Shown: positions 49,366-63,322 of the stretch, in pieces
Numbering within the stretch: the first letter of the stretch is position 1
How the letters are laid out: every line of letters begins with the position of its first letter
Assembly (NCBI GenBank): GCA_023055505.1
Contig: JALIRH010000002.1
Coordinates: 2,837,001 to 2,901,000, forward strand
Length of the DNA: 64,000 nucleotides
DNA from: Callipepla californica brunnescens
Taxonomy: Eukaryota > Chordata > Aves > Galliformes > Odontophoridae
Direction: 5' to 3'
Notes under the pieces: generated by a model
The model's database searches: none
Told to the model about the DNA's origin: nothing
What the model saw: only the letters and a program-made list of their open reading frames with translations
Program-made: the position numbers and the translations under genes

Positions 49366-50720
49366 TTTTGTGGAGAAAAAAAAAAAAAACAAAAAATAAA
49401 ACCTCAGGGAACCATTGTGAATATCGCAAAGGGAAGAAGAGGCTGAGCAAAATTAAAATGGACCCTGCAAGTTTCTGATCCAAAAAGTAAAAGAAGCTGT
49501 TTTTTAAATTATTTATTCTTCATCCCTTTCTGTTTTGCTCTGTACAACATTTTCCTCTGCTGTGTCTCCGTGTAGCTTTGGGCTGTTTGCAACCCAACCA
49601 CTATCCCTTGGGTGAGCCTTCCTCCCTCTCTGTGTAAAGCCAGCTTGTCCAGACCTCCAGGGTCTGCCAAGGGCTGGAAGAGGCTGCAGAAATCCCCATG
49701 GCCCTGACTGAAAATTTGAGTTCCTGGAAGGAAGGGGCAGGGGTTAACTGGGCTGATTCAGAGATTTATCTGTGAAACCCTGGCTATGATTTCAGATCCA
49801 ACTCTTCGTGCTGCCTCCCTGCATTGCTGCTCCTTTTCCATGTCCCTGGAAGGTAAACAAAGAAAAGGTAACACATACTCTCCAAGGTCTTGGGTGCTCA
49901 CATTTAAAAGCCACATATTCCCACTGACATTTATTTCAGATGACTTGTGCTCCTTCACAGGATGATCACATCTCTCTGCATGGAAAGTTCAGCTGCAATA
50001 AGTAACAAGCTATGCTGCTTCTTCCATATGGGAAGGATCGGAAGCAGCTTAAGTGGGGGTTGCAAAATGCAGATTAAAAAGGATAGGCTGAAACTAGATC
50101 TCAGTTTGGAACCGCCATGAAAACATCAGCTCGGGTTCCGACACGATGAAAATTTGAACTGAGTTGCCTTCCAGGATTTTTCAGGCTGGGAAATTAAAAA
50201 AAAAGATGAGCAATAGGAGAGATGACAGAGATTTATATAACGACGAAAAGCACAGAAATGGTAAGCACAGTCTGAATTTTCATGGCCTATTCAATGCAAG
50301 AACAAGGCCTTGAATCAAACCAACACAAGGAAGCTGCAAAGCAAACACAAGACTGTTCCTCATGTCGTATGTGGTCAAACTGTAAAATTCCTTGCCACAG
50401 GATTCTGTGGGTGCTAAAAGCTGCAGAAGCCAACAGGACAGGAGGTCATGGAGAGAAATCCACTGGGACTCTCTAAATACACAGAACACATTTAACTCCA
50501 AAAAAACTTCAGAGAACAAGTACTGAAGGCAGGGAGAGTACTTGAAGTACATCCTGTGTATATGGTGTGTAGACATGGAGACCATAAAGCTTTAATTCCC
50601 CTCTCAATTCCCAGTTCAGACAGACCTTTATCCTGTAACACAAATGTGAGCATAGGGAAAATCCCCATTCACCACCGCCACTGAAATGATAAAATTCTAA
50701 TTTCTAGTCATATATGATCT
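49366..50720. other. Intergenic sequence, nothing recognised
   Basis: Begins with a short A run (49377-49389), otherwise unique AT-moderate sequence without coding signal. Confidence 0.45.
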
Positions 50721-50870
50721 ATAGAATTATAGAATCATTAATGTTGGAAAAGACCTCTAAGATCATCTAGCTCAACTGTTGACCCATCATCACTATGCCC
50801 ACTAAACCACATCTCTCAGTGCCACATCTTCCAGGGACAGTGATTCCACCCCCTCCCTTGGCAGATGAAG
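50721..50870 (-). mobile_element. CR1 LINE 3' fragment
   Basis: ATAGAATTATAGAATCATTAATG is followed by TTGGAAAAGACCTCTAAGATC, CACTAAACCACATCTCTCAG and GGGACAGTGATTCCACC. Confidence 0.9.
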
Positions 50871-51189
50871 ATCCCACATGTGATAAGACATCTTTTTGGT
50901 GTTTCACCACCAGACTCCCAGCATCTCTGGTTATCCTTGATGTTGCCTTGAGTATGGCAACTGGTCTACAAACTGCAGAGTTCCTTTCTGACCTGAATTA
51001 TCTAATCACCTGTGATCCTTGGTGTTTAGTTGTAGCCACTGTTGGATTCCTCCATCATTTCCTTGGCAGTAAATTGCTCTAGCCCCACAGGGCTAAACAC
51101 ATTACAATGCAACAGTTTTCTGGTGTGACCAAACTGCAAGCACAATCTGTAAGTCTGTCCTTACATTAATTGTATAGATCACATTCATA

Positions 51190-51690
51190 AAGTTATAGAA
51201 CTGTTTGAATTGGAAGGGACCTATAAAATTTGCCCAGTCCAACTGCCCTGTAATGAATAGGGACATCTACAGCGAGATGGGGCCCCATTCAGCCTGACCC
51301 TGAATGTCTCCAGAGATGGGGTATCCACCATATCTCTGAGCAATCTGTCTGTCCTTTTTATAGACTCCCTTTAGATACTGAAAGGCCACTCTCAGGTCTC
51401 CCCAGAACCCTCCTTCTGCAGACTGAACAGCCCCAGCTCTGTCTGTTCAGAGGGGAGATGTTCCTTCCATTTCTTGGATCCCTTCTGTGACCCTCCTCTG
51501 GATGCACTCCAACAGGTCCATGTGTCTCCTATACTGAGAACTCCACATCTGGACACAGTCCTCCAGGTGAGATCTCATCTGCGAAGAGTTGAGGGCCAGG
51601 ATCACCTTCTTCAATCTGCTGGCCTCACTTCTTCTGATGCAGCCCAGGATGCGGCTGGCTTTCTGTGCTACAAGGGCACATTCATGTCCC
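51190..51690 (-). mobile_element. CR1 LINE 3' fragment, about 500 bp
   Basis: Antisense order: GTTTGAATTGGAAGGGACCT, GCCCCATTCAGCCTGACCCT, AGGCCACTCTCAGGTCTCCC, CCTCCTCTGGATGCACTCCA, CCACATCTGGACACAGTCCT and GATGCAGCCCAGGATGCGGC. It extends well into the region that other copies here have lost. Confidence 0.94.
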
Positions 51691-54600
51691 TGAGATGATT
51701 CTCTGAATGATCAAAACAGGCTCAAGACATTCAGTGACATTAGGGTCCTGTGCAAGGTGAGCTGAACTGGTGACTTAAGGAACTCCCCACTTTTTCCTCA
51801 TTGCCTATAGCTGTCTGTACACATAGGGAGACAATAACATTTTCTAACTGATCCATCCCAGCTGCTGATGCTCCCAAGCCTCACAATCACTCAACGTCAA
51901 CTAAATGCTCCATTCCCTTGAATCTGTCTCCCAAGTTCAGTCTTGCCTCGGGGGAATTGCAGCACAACTCAGCTTTAACCAAAATAAACTGTTCTGGCAT
52001 GAGTTCCTGTTTTCCAAGATATGGCTTTAAGATACTCAGGAGCAATTTATCCCCTTCCTTGCTCTTACAGACAGCATGGGCTCAGTCATATGAGCTCCAA
52101 AGATTGTCACCTCCAACACCATAGTGGCCCCAGAGCACCCATCTATTTATTTTCTCACGAGAGACACTTCTGCAGCCAATGGAGAATTACAAGTAGAAAA
52201 TGGACAAGATTTTCCATGGCCTGTAAACTTGTGGAAAAATCAGAAGGACAAAGACAGCTTGGAGCTTCAGAGCTGTAAAACAACATTCAGCTCATGTGAT
52301 TTTAAATGCTTTGGACTTTATATCAATATTGTTCTTCCGTTGGGGAATGTAGGAAGAGGGACTCAACAGCAAGAAACAGCAAAACAACAGGCCTGGGTAA
52401 TCCCTGTGAAGAAAAACAAAGCTGCATCATAGGCTGTATTTACCAAATAGAATCAGGCAAACTTTATTCCCAAGAGATATCGGAGTGGTCACAAACGTAT
52501 TTTGGAAATTCCCCAAGTGCATCCTTTCATCGTCTTCTTTTTTCTCTTTCTCGGAGGAACAGAGCTCTGAGCACTATAATCCAGATTGCATCTCCCACTC
52601 CACTCCTCCTGTTATTTTAACTTTAGGCATAGCGATCCTTTGAAAAAGTGCCCTGTTCCCACTGCTTGGGAGCTATGGGAAAAAGCTATCTTGGTCCTAT
52701 CAGGAATGTGCCTCGCCTCTGCCCTGTGGTTATGTGGCCTTCAGAGAAACTGGTGTCATAAAGCAGCACAGAAGGACAAGCCATGACTTTCCCTTAGAAA
52801 AGGTGGGAATGGCTGGGGATAAGTGGACCAGGATGTTCTGTCCCTTTGCTTTTCAGAGCTGGAGGACAGTTTGAGAGGGCTGGGTGTTTTGTTGTTTTTT
52901 TTTTCCTTCTTCTTTGGGATGGGAATGTCTTAGAGATGCAGAAAATGTAGGACAATGGGATACAGGACTTCAGGAAATCCACAGAGCAGATGAAGGTCAG
53001 CTGAGATGCTAGAGAGCTAGAAACCTTCATTAGCAAGTGAATTAAGACCCTTCTTGCTAGTCTCTCCTGCTTTGTTCTTTAGAGGCTACAAGGGGATCTC
53101 AAACACCTGGTACACAAGGAGAAGTGGATATGGAGACTTCTACATGTCTGGGTTTCCATCCATTGTCAAATCTCATTCTGGAGCTGGTGAGATGAATTCC
53201 CACCAACACAGTCAAAGGTTTTCAAGGGAATGGGGACTGTGGGAATCACACAGTAAGAGCTAGGTGAGGATTAGCAGATTTTGTAGCATAGGTTTGCTGT
53301 GGAACCTAGCTGACGCAGTTCCTGTACACTTCATCTTTAAACCCAAATATTCAGATCCCTCAAAAGTAAAAGAGCTTAAGCCAGAAAAGAGGAGTCCAAT
53401 GAGCAAATATTGACACCATGATGCAAGCATCTAGTACTTGTTTTTCAGACAGGAGGGATTTAAAACTGGAGGATATTACATATTGAAAGTATATATCTAG
53501 CATGTTCAAGACAGATTCCCTACCCATGGAAAATGAAAATGTCCTGCACTAGACAGAGCTACAGGGAGTGACCAGGAAAGATGTGCTGAGACATCAGAAC
53601 ATCAGTTCTCAGAGGAAGACACTTCACAAGTAAGACCCATCCATGAACAAAACTGCCATGGTCATTGCTTTTGGCATCTGGTGTACAGCCAGTTGTGCAG
53701 AACAAATTTGGCTCCAGTCTGGAAGCATGAGGCCCCATATGAAGAGTTCTTTCCCCACTAGTGAATGGCTAGAGCTGGTTAATCTCGTAAGGGTGCTGGG
53801 CAGGAAGCCAGGCCTGTCTGTCAGGAAGCCATCCAGACCTGACTCATCCTCAAGCAATTCAGATTGTTCACTTCAGTACTTTGGTGAAGGTTATCAGTCT
53901 TCTTGCTTCAGGCCAGAGCAAACTGATGGATTCTGAAAGAAGGCAACATGCACTGCACTTGGCTTCCTTCAGAGAAGATGACTTTATCTTTGTAAGGCAG
54001 AAGAGATGTGTGATTCAGGACTGGCTAGACAATTGCCCTCTGTAGAAATAAACTTTCTACGTGTGAAATGAAAGTTTCCACACTTTTCTATACTATCTGA
54101 CCACCCAGGGAGATGCCTTAAGGCTCACCAAGCAGTCCAACTCCACAACAAAAAGACGCCATAGAACAGCAAAACAGGAGGTGAGTCAGGATTCTGTATG
54201 CTGCAGTAAATACACTGGCCACAGCACAAAACCTAGCCACAAAAATGGTCAGGAAAGGCTGAATCTCAGTTCCTCCCACCCGGTTTGAGAGATGATCCTG
54301 CTTCTGTTCAGGCTCTGTGCATCCAGCACATGGCACTTCCCACCTCAGCTTTCTGCTGCCATGTGCACATACTCCTGCCAACGGCAAGCAGAAAATTCTT
54401 CCTAATTTCCATTGATTCTGTAACCTGTTGAGTACCAGTTGGCTGACTCTTTGGAAACTCAAAAGAAATTGCATAACAAAGGATATTTCCTATGGTCTCT
54501 GCCATCGAGGAGGAAAGATTCATTTAGGTAGAGCTCAGGTTGATATGATTCAACCTACCTATGATTCTACCATCCACATCCCCCCATAGATGGTCACCTC

Positions 54601-56117
54601 TTGAGCAGAAGATGCATCTCTTCACATGGTCATGCCTCCAGGAGTTGCCAAGGAGGGACCTGATGGTTCATTTGACAGATGCACTTGTCAGACTGTCATA
54701 GGCAAGGATCATAGGTGTGGTCATAGAACTTTTAAGATCAAGAATATCTTGGAAGGAAATTTAGGAGTTCTTCTGACTGAGTAATGAACTGAAATTAGGA
54801 ACAAAACTTAGCTGAATGTCTCTTCAAATAAACTCTTTCCAAATTGTATGGTGTCAGAGGAGCCCTAATTAGAAGAGAGAAGACACAAAACACAGGTCAT
54901 GGCAAACACAATCTAAATGAGAGAGCAAATTTGTCATCAGGACCCACACAATGTGGCCACAAGTAACCTTGGAAGACCCCAGAACCACAGACCAGTTCTG
55001 AGAGCAGCACAGAGCAGATGCACAGCTCACATTTATTCATCAGTACAGTTTTGACTCAGAGCTGTGCTGGCAGTCATAGATAATTAACATAATTTTTTCA
55101 TTAATCTGTGACCTTCACAACCATTGGGTGCATGGAAGCAAAACTATGTGCTGCTACTTATTTCCCTCCTTTTTACACTCAGTTATTTACTAAAATCTCC
55201 CAAAGCCATCAATAAGAACAAACCAATGAAAAGCCTGTAGTCACTTCCAGGAATGAAATGCGTGCCAGCTTCTAGGAAACTCATAGAGGAAAGACCTTGG
55301 CCTCATTGCTCAAACACACAAAAAGACTTTATAGAGTGTGGATTGACAAGCTATAAAATATATCAATAAACTAGCAGTTCCTTAAACATTTTACTGTTTC
55401 CTTCTGTGTTAATACATCTTTTTTTACAGGCCTGAGGCTGAAGGTAGACTTAATGAATACCACCAGCAATGTAAGTAGGTGGAGGGGGCTTAGCACTTTC
55501 TATTTAGAGGGCACCAACCAAGCTTACACCACAATGCCCCATCATAATCTGGTATAATAGGGGAGCTGGGGATGTTAGAGGTCAAGTACACACCAGAAAA
55601 TAAACATCCTTCTGAGCTAAGGAGAGTAAATCAAGGGACTACATCCTTACCAACAACTGAGTGTAGTTCTGTGATCATCTTCAGCCACTGTGAGCCCATA
55701 GCAGCAAGGATCTATTCTGTTTCACTCATCAGGGTGAAATCCCAACATGGGATTAAGAAATGTCCAATGTGTCAAAGACCCTTGCACATCACTTCTTTGA
55801 GTCATTTCCCAGGCATTCACTCCAGTTTTTGTGCAGTGTAAACATGGAAGGAGAAGTATGCAGCTGGTAAAGACGGGAGGATGCAATTACTATAGAACTG
55901 TAACCAACACAGATGAAAATAACCAGACCTCTTTCACAGGTGAACTCATCCAGAGACAGCTATTTCAGAGAGGGCTGACGTTTGCCACAACCCTCTGTTC
56001 CCACTCAGCTTTTGCAACTCAGTTCAAAAGCCAGTGAAAATGGGTTCTACCAATTTTTCTATGGGGAATGTGGCCTCCAGCCTGGACAATGGTCAACTGG
56101 AATAGACAGCTTACAAA
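51691..56117. other. Longest repeat-poor intergenic stretch, nothing recognised
   Basis: About 4.4 kb with no identified CR1 copy and no recognised exon. Open frames are all under 120 codons and lack motifs. Confidence 0.45.
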
Positions 56118-56300
56118 ATCACAGAATCACAGAATCACCAAGGTTGGAAAAGACTTCCAAGATCATCCAGTCCAACTGTCCATCTATCACCAATATTTCC
56201 TCAATAAACCATGTCCCTTAGTACAACATCTAAATGTTTCTTCATCAGTGATGGTGACTCAGCCACATCCCTGGGCAGCCCATTCCAGTGTCTTTGACAC
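56118..56300 (-). mobile_element. CR1 LINE 3' fragment
   Basis: AATCACAGAATCACAGAATC is followed by ACCAAGGTTGGAAAAGACTT, GATCATCCAGTCCAACTGTC, AATAAACCATGTCCCTTAGT and CTGGGCAGCCCATTCCAGTG. Confidence 0.93.
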
Positions 56301-59004
56301 TACTATTAGAACTTCTTGAGCTTCTCTGTTCACATCTTCATTTGCTTCATGCCAGAGAAGACACGAACAAGAAGAACGTTTGTACCCACTTTTAGAAATT
56401 TTGCATCAGAGGAAACTTTGCATAATTCAGTATCAGGCTTAAAAGTAAATTTATATCTACAAGCTCATCATTTTCACCTGGAACACAGCGTATTAATAGC
56501 TTGGCCTATTTATACAAGAGCTGGATGGACCATTTTAAATTGTATTCAGAGATAGACTAGAAAGATTCCTTCCCAAGGCAGATTTCTGGAACCTTCATCT
56601 GAATGTAGACAAGATCTCTTTTTAGACAGACCTCAAATTGGACTCAATTATCCTTTTGGGTCCCTTCCTACTTGAGATATTATATCATTTAGGTCTTGAC
56701 TGTTTTTTCACAAATGGCTTTGGGAAACTTGTTTACTCAAAATTCTTCAGAAGCCAAAGAAGAGCTACTAGAAGTCATGTAAAGACACAAAGTTTCATAA
56801 CAGCTCATATATTCATGCCACAGTACATGATACGTGGATTGTAGATCCACATTATCTGGATATCTGGTCCTGCATAAAAGTCAAAGTACTCAAAGGTAGA
56901 ACTTCCACCAATTTCATCAGGAGTAGAATTACCCCCAGAAGATTAACTCCTTTGATTGCATCATTAAAGTTCAAACTGTTTACATTTTTTTCCTGAAGAA
57001 GTGAAGATTTACATTGTCTGGGAGACTACCTAATACCAACAGGCTGACTTAGACCCAATAAAGTCCTAACTTTTCTTACACTGGCTCTATTACTTTACAT
57101 AAAACAACTGAGTTATTTTCTTTCCAAACATCCCACCCAGCTCATTCCATCCACAAATCTCTGAGTTCACTTCACCCTTTGAGCATGCTTGCCAAGGGAC
57201 AGCAAGGACTCTTTTAATGAGGGCAGGACTGGTACGATTTGAGTCAGTGATGCTGGAAATCAAAAGCAATAGCTATTTTTTCCCTTTTTTTTTTTTTTTT
57301 TTTTCTGTTCTGGGATAAACAAATACCCCTAATGTCAAAGTTGAGCGTTTACTACATAGCTATATAGTAAATGCATTTCACTTGTCAAACTCACTTTAAG
57401 TAGCCAAGATGCAAGTGCATAAATAGCCAGCTTTGCAAGAAAGTGGTGTTCCCATAGTGGATGGCTTATGCTAACTCTCATCAGCATGGGGAACAATCTG
57501 AACACCCAACCAGCTGATGCTGGCACTGCTGCTCTGCTGTGGGGCACCCATCCCATGACACTGGAAGGATGGGAGCCAGTAGCTCCCTCAAGAACCCAGC
57601 ATTCCCTTCAAAGATTAAACCACGGAAAATTCCTAAGAAACAGATCATCTGCCATTTGCAAATCAGGCTATTAGTTATGGGTGTACTTCTCTGGCCACTT
57701 GAACTAGGACCTATATGAGTTGTCCTGTTGACTAATGGAAAGTTATAAGTCTTGAGGGCTCTGAAGGTTGGACCACTGAGCCTTAAAACTGTTGTACCGT
57801 GCCAGTTTGTCTGAGACACTTTGGGCAGTACAGAATGTTGTTGTTGTTGTTTTATTTTTAATCTTAATTTTAACCAGAATAGAAGAGCAAGATGATGGAA
57901 GAAATGTAGCAACGGTATTTGAAATGAGCAGGGAATTATACACAGGACAGAGCTACCAGAAATAGCTCTGCTTAAAAATACATATATATATTAAATAACA
58001 GATTTTATTGGTGTGAGAAGGGTGATTTCTCAAAGCTGCGGAGGGAACATGTATTCCTACACAGGAAACCAGGCTCTCCACGGTATATGCTGTGTAGAAA
58101 GTGGCACTGCAGTTCTCATATGTTCAATTATCAACAATCTTTTTTAGAGCTAAATGAAACATTCCTGGAGATCTACTCAAATCGCATGTGGCCCTTGTTA
58201 TTTTGAGGCACGGAAGGGTAAAGATGCAGATTAGATGCAGTCTGATCATTCACATGGGCGCTGAGAAAGGGAAAAAGTCCAGGTACAAACTGCTCAATGT
58301 TCATTTTCCAAGTACAATCCTTGATATGTTTTCACCTTATTCCTATGTCCAAGATTACACCTAAATTTCTGCACAATGTGAAGAGGGAAAAGAAAAGCAC
58401 ATAGGGCAATGAGTTCCCTCCATGGTTGCACTCGACTTTCTTTCACAGAGGTTTGTCAAATGTAAAGCAAAATAAGCACAGTCTCTGAGCATGACCTTCA
58501 GATCTGGTGAAAATGCACTGGGAGAAATAATCACCTCTAGCAGGGCCACAGACCAACCATTATGTCATTACAAGCCATTTTTTTCCTTAGTGATATGTAT
58601 CATCTCTGGTACACAAAAAGCTACTTTTGTGAAGCAAGAGGGAAAAGAAAACCCCTGGCAATTGCAGAGGGGATGGCATAGGTTACGGTACCAAGGCAGC
58701 ATTGTGGGAGCCCAAGTGTCATTTGGGCAGCTGTATGGACAGCATCCAAATATCTTCACAGACAGGTTTGTTAATTGTCTGTTTCAGTTCACCCAGCTTG
58801 GGAGAGGGTTGAGATCCTTTCTGTCCAGCACTGGGGCTCAAATCAATTGATCACTGAGTTGGCAACTCAAGACATTGAAGTAGCCGAAAGCCCAACTACA
58901 TTGACTAGATCTGAAATGACTGGAGCCAGTCTTTTTAATTGGGAGTCTAAAGATAACTGGTTATGCTTTGAAGCTACTGTGTTTCCAGATCTGGTCTGTC
59001 TATG
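56301..59004. other. Intergenic sequence, nothing recognised
   Basis: AT-rich. It contains a T20 run (57285-57304) and a (GTT)n run (57836-57850). No supported gene. Confidence 0.45.
57285..57304. repeat. T20 homopolymer
   Basis: Twenty uninterrupted T. Confidence 0.9.
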
Positions 59005-60415
59005 AGATTGACCTCAGCATCAAAAGTCTATGGGTGAGATTTAGAGACCAGAGCAATGAAGGGAGCCTTGTTGTTGGTGTCTATGACAGGATACTTTATC
59101 AAGCACAGATAGCTGATGAAGCTTTCATCCTCCAGTTACAGAAGACATCACAACTGCAGGGTCTCATCCTGCCTGGGGAGTTCAACCACCCTGATATCTG
59201 CTGGAAAAGTAGCACAGTGAGCTGTAGGCAATCCAGAACGCTCCTGGAATGCACTGAGGATAAGTTCCTGAGACAGGTAATAGCAAACCCAACCAGGGGA
59301 GATGCAATACTGGACCTGTTCTTGCCAATGTAAATGAACTGATTGGTGACATCAGGATTGGAGGCTGACTGGGATGTAGTGACCATGCAGTGCTGGAGTT
59401 CACACTCTTGAGGGATACAGGACGGGCAAAGAGTAAAATCGGGAAGCTTAATTTTAGGAAAGCCAACTTGCAGCTCTTCAGGGAGCTGGAAACAAAACTC
59501 CGTGGGAATCTGTCCTCAAGGACAAGGGAACAGAGAAGAGCTGGTAGATCTTTAAGGAAGCTTTCCTTAGCACACAAGAGCTCTCCATCTCTAGGTGTAA
59601 GAAGTCAGGATAGGAAGGCACGACTTAACTGGGACCTGCTGGTCAAACTGGTAAGCAAGAAGAAAATCCAAAGGCAGTAGAAGTAGAGACAGATAAACTG
59701 GAAGGAGTAAGGAAGTTGCTAGGCTGTGTAGGGATGGGATCAGAAAGGCCAATGCCTAACTAGAACAGGACTTGGCAAGGGGTGCAAAGAAGAATAAGGC
59801 ATCTGCAGGTACATCAAACAGAAAAGGAAAGTCCAGGAGGGAGTACCCTCCCTAGTGAGCAATCAGGCAGGCTGGTAACAACAGACAAGAAGGTTGAGGT
59901 ATTCAACAACTTTTTTCTTCAGTCTCCACCAGCAACTGCTCTACACACAGCCCTCAAGTGGATGATTTGTAAAAAAGGTGAAAAAGGTAAAAAAGGTGAT
60001 ACCACACTCATTTTTAAGAAGGGTAAAAAGGACGACCCAGGGAACTATCAACCTGTCAGACTTACCTCTGTTCTGGGGAAGGTTATGGAGCAGATCCTTC
60101 TGGAAGCTATGCAAACATACATAGAAGAGAGGGACGTGATACAGTCCAATCAGCATGGTTTCAATGTGAGCCAGCACTGGGACTGGGGCTCTTTACATCT
60201 TCATTGACAACACTGACAGTGGGATCAAGTGCACCCTCAGCATGTTTGCATATGAAACCAAGTTGTGTGATGCTGTTGACACACACGAGAAACAAGAAGC
60301 CATCTGGAAAGACCTAAACATGATTGAACAGTGAGCCCAGGAGAAACTCATGAGGTTCAATAAAGCCAAATATAAGGACTTGCACCTGAGTCATGGCAAG
60401 CTCCACTAGACCTTA
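59005..60415 (+). mobile_element. CR1 LINE ORF2 remnant (endonuclease plus gutted reverse transcriptase)
   Basis: This is a non-functional copy of the CR1 ORF2 polyprotein, which normally has an APE-type endonuclease followed by reverse transcriptase. In order, translation shows an LWVRFRDQSN block, GEFNHPDICW (59175 on; GDFN in active CR1), the LLECTEDKFLRQV and PTRGDAILDL blocks, and the LNFRKANLQLFRELE linker. Then come [20 protein letters not shown] and [12 protein letters not shown] (about 60012-60110) and QSNQHGF. The RT core, including the LDFSKAF motif, is absent: the sequence jumps near 60165-60190 to [20 protein letters not shown]. The catalytic FADD reads FAYE (60245-60256). Stops and frameshifts break the frame. 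It ends at a LMRFNKAKYKDLHL segment near 60405. Confidence 0.93.
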
Positions 60416-62529
60416 CTTCCCAGACAACTCTGAGAGCTCAGGCTAGGATGACACAATTCTCTTTCAACTCAACACCTTCAGGATCATAGGATCTTCCTGA
60501 AGAGTCCTTCACAGTCTTCAAAAGTTGTAAAAGACTGAAAACTATAAAAATCCCTGCCAGGCAAATAAATGGAGGGTTAATACTCAAACTATCTAGGAGG
60601 TTATCACTAAAATGGGACTCCTGCCCAGGAGCGATGGTTTATGGGCATCAGTCCACTGTGAAGGTCTCTTCAGAGCTAGTTTGTCTACTTTCTTTTGTTC
60701 AGGAAGTCCATGTGTAGTAAAAATCTATAAATAATCTGATAGGTCTGGAGACAGAATGAAAAAGGGCCACTGCAGGATTATTTAATGTATAGACAAATAC
60801 ATGTTCACTTGATCTGCCATGTAAACCTCAACTGTTCAAGTTTATCATTCACTGCCAAAAATGCTATTACGGCGGCTTGAGATTTCAAAGACATTTTTAT
60901 TCCTGTTTCTGACTGACCTTTGGATGGATTTTTTAACTCTGAAAACATAAAAAGAAAAAAATTGTTGTGCTCTGAAACGGAGCTTAGAAGGTTTAACACA
61001 TTTCTAAGTATAGACACGGTGATTTATGAGGACCTCTTTTTTTGGTTTTTATAAGACTCTGTCTTTCTTCAGCAATGAATGATGTATTGGTTGTGACAAG
61101 GACACTGGGAATCTTTAAGATTTATAATTATTTATGCTGTATAGGGTGTAATCCAATGGCCAAGAAACTGGGCATCATATTCGGCTCTGCCATGGGAGTG
61201 CTAAACAAACTATAAGCTTTCCCCTTTATGTGTCTCTTATTCTCTGTAGTCATGGTACACTGTGGCAGAAATATAATTTCTCACTGTAATTTAGTCATTC
61301 TGGTGGCACAGGTGATACTTTTTCATAAAACCCTGTTCCCTGCAAGGTTTGACTACTGCAGTTTCCAAGGCCTGACCAGCCCATCACCACGTGGTTGAAG
61401 CTGTTATGATTGCTGATGCTTGCATTCATCCAGACTAATCCCAGCACCTGTTCCTGAGAGATTACAAGGAATGGTTTACATCAAGGCATTACAAATAAAA
61501 GGATGATAGATCAGTTTTGTTAAGAGCTGGACAGGTTCATCATAGAAAGGTAATCTGAAAACCAGAAAGAGCACAGGTTCAACTGTGGTTGAGCACAGAG
61601 TCAAGCTTCACTCTTACATGTGTCTCTAACATTAAAGTGCTCAAGCATTTGCATCACACTCCCCAAGTGAATGAGTATTCACAAATTTAACAGAAAACCA
61701 TCAGCATTAAAGGCATGAAAGCTTTATGTTGGAATTCCTGGAATTTGCTTGGCCACACACGAAAAAAATCTGGCTCCACTCCCAGCCAGAAAGAAGTCCT
61801 AAACATAGGTGTGTTTAATTTGCTGTGAATAGTAGTAAAGATCCTGTTCACAGGTCCCAGTTTCTGCTGATATTCTCCAGATCTCTCACAAGCACTGGTG
61901 CCATGCATGCCCTACACACGTGTCCATGCACATGTCCACAGCACAGAGCAGGAGGAAGGATGTGCACACCATACATCAAAAAATCACAAAATAATTTCGA
62001 GCCCTATTTAGGGAGAACAAGATCTCCACAGAAAATGAATGCTCTCCAAACTTATAAGTGTCAAGTGCTTGAATCTGAATACAAGAAATATGATATGTAA
62101 AGTGTATGCATGCTGCTCTGCATGCATATATAGGTACATTCAAGTGTACACTTACTCATGACTTAGTGGTTCATGAAGCCTACATCTTTAGGGCCATCTT
62201 TTATGATGGTCAAAGCAACTCAAATCTGCACCTCCTACTCCCCTGGAGATAAGCACAGACTATTCCTGAGCACACAGCTGGGCTGCTTTGTTCATGTGGT
62301 ATTGTACAAGGGCCCAGAGCTCTCTCAGTTCCTCTGATATCCTTCCTTCCCTCTCCCTTGAATCCAGGGCAAACAGCTACTGAAGCTGGGAGAAGTCAGG
62401 ACGCATGCTCCCTGGTGCAGGTAATAAGTCTTTCTAGGGATGCAGGATTCATGCCTCCAGCATCCCCATATCCAAGTGATCTACACGTAGGTTCAACGTA
62501 CTTTCTTCTGTTATTTTATCTAAAACAAT
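60416..62529. other. Sequence between two CR1 pieces, nothing recognised
   Basis: About 2.1 kb of unique AT-rich DNA separating CR1 pieces that share a short overlap (see findings). No coding or RNA signal. Confidence 0.45.
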
Positions 62530-63322
62530 CCAAACAGGCTCAAGCAGCGGACCTAGAAGAAACTCATGAAGTTCAATAAAGTCAAATATAAGGTCTTGCA
62601 CCTGAATCATGGCAAGCTCCACTAGCAGTACAAGATGGGGGATGTAAAGATGGAGGACAGCCCTGCCAAAAATGACCTGGGGGTACTGGCAGATGGTGTG
62701 AGCCAGAAATGTACTCTCACAGTCCATAAAACCAACTGTATCCTGGGCTGCATCAAAAGAAGCATGGCCAGCAGGGTGAGGGAGGTGATCTTGCCCCTCT
62801 ACTCTGAGTTAGTGAGGCCTCACCTGGAGTACTGTGTCCAGATATGCAGCCTCCAGTACAGGAGAGACATGGACCTGTTGTGTATCCAGAGCAGGGCTAC
62901 AAAAATGATCCAAGAAATGAAGCACCTTCCCTCTGAGGACAGACTGAGAAAGCTGGGGTTGTTCAGCCTGGAGAAGTGAAGGCTGCAGGGAGACCTGAGA
63001 GAGGCCTTTCGATATCTGAAGGGTACCTGTAAGGAGGAAGAGGACAGACTCTTTGTCAAGGTCTGTTGTGATAGGAGAAGGGGAAATGGTTTCAAACTAA
63101 AAGAGGAGAGATTGGATATAAGGAAAAGTTTTTTTTACAATAAGGATGATGAAGCACTGGAAGTGGTTGCCTAGGGAGGTGGTGGTTGCCACATTCTGGA
63201 AACATCCAAGGTCAGGTTTCAGCACCCTGATATAGTCGTAGGTGTCCCTGTTCACTGCAGGGGAGTTGGAGTAGACGGCCTCTACAGGTCCCTTCCAACT
63301 CAAACGATTCTATCAATCCTAT
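62530..63322 (+). mobile_element. CR1 LINE 3' fragment, about 790 bp
   Basis: It starts in the ORF2 tail (KKLMKFNKVKYKVLHLNHGK in translation). It continues with ATCCTGGGCTGCATCAAAAG, CTGGAGTACTGTGTCCAGAT, GCCTTTCGATATCTGAAGGG, AACATCCAAGGTCAGGTTTC and GTCGTAGGTGTCCCTGTTCA, and ends CAAACGATTCTATCAATCCTATG. It has a 3' end and no RT domain. Confidence 0.95.
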
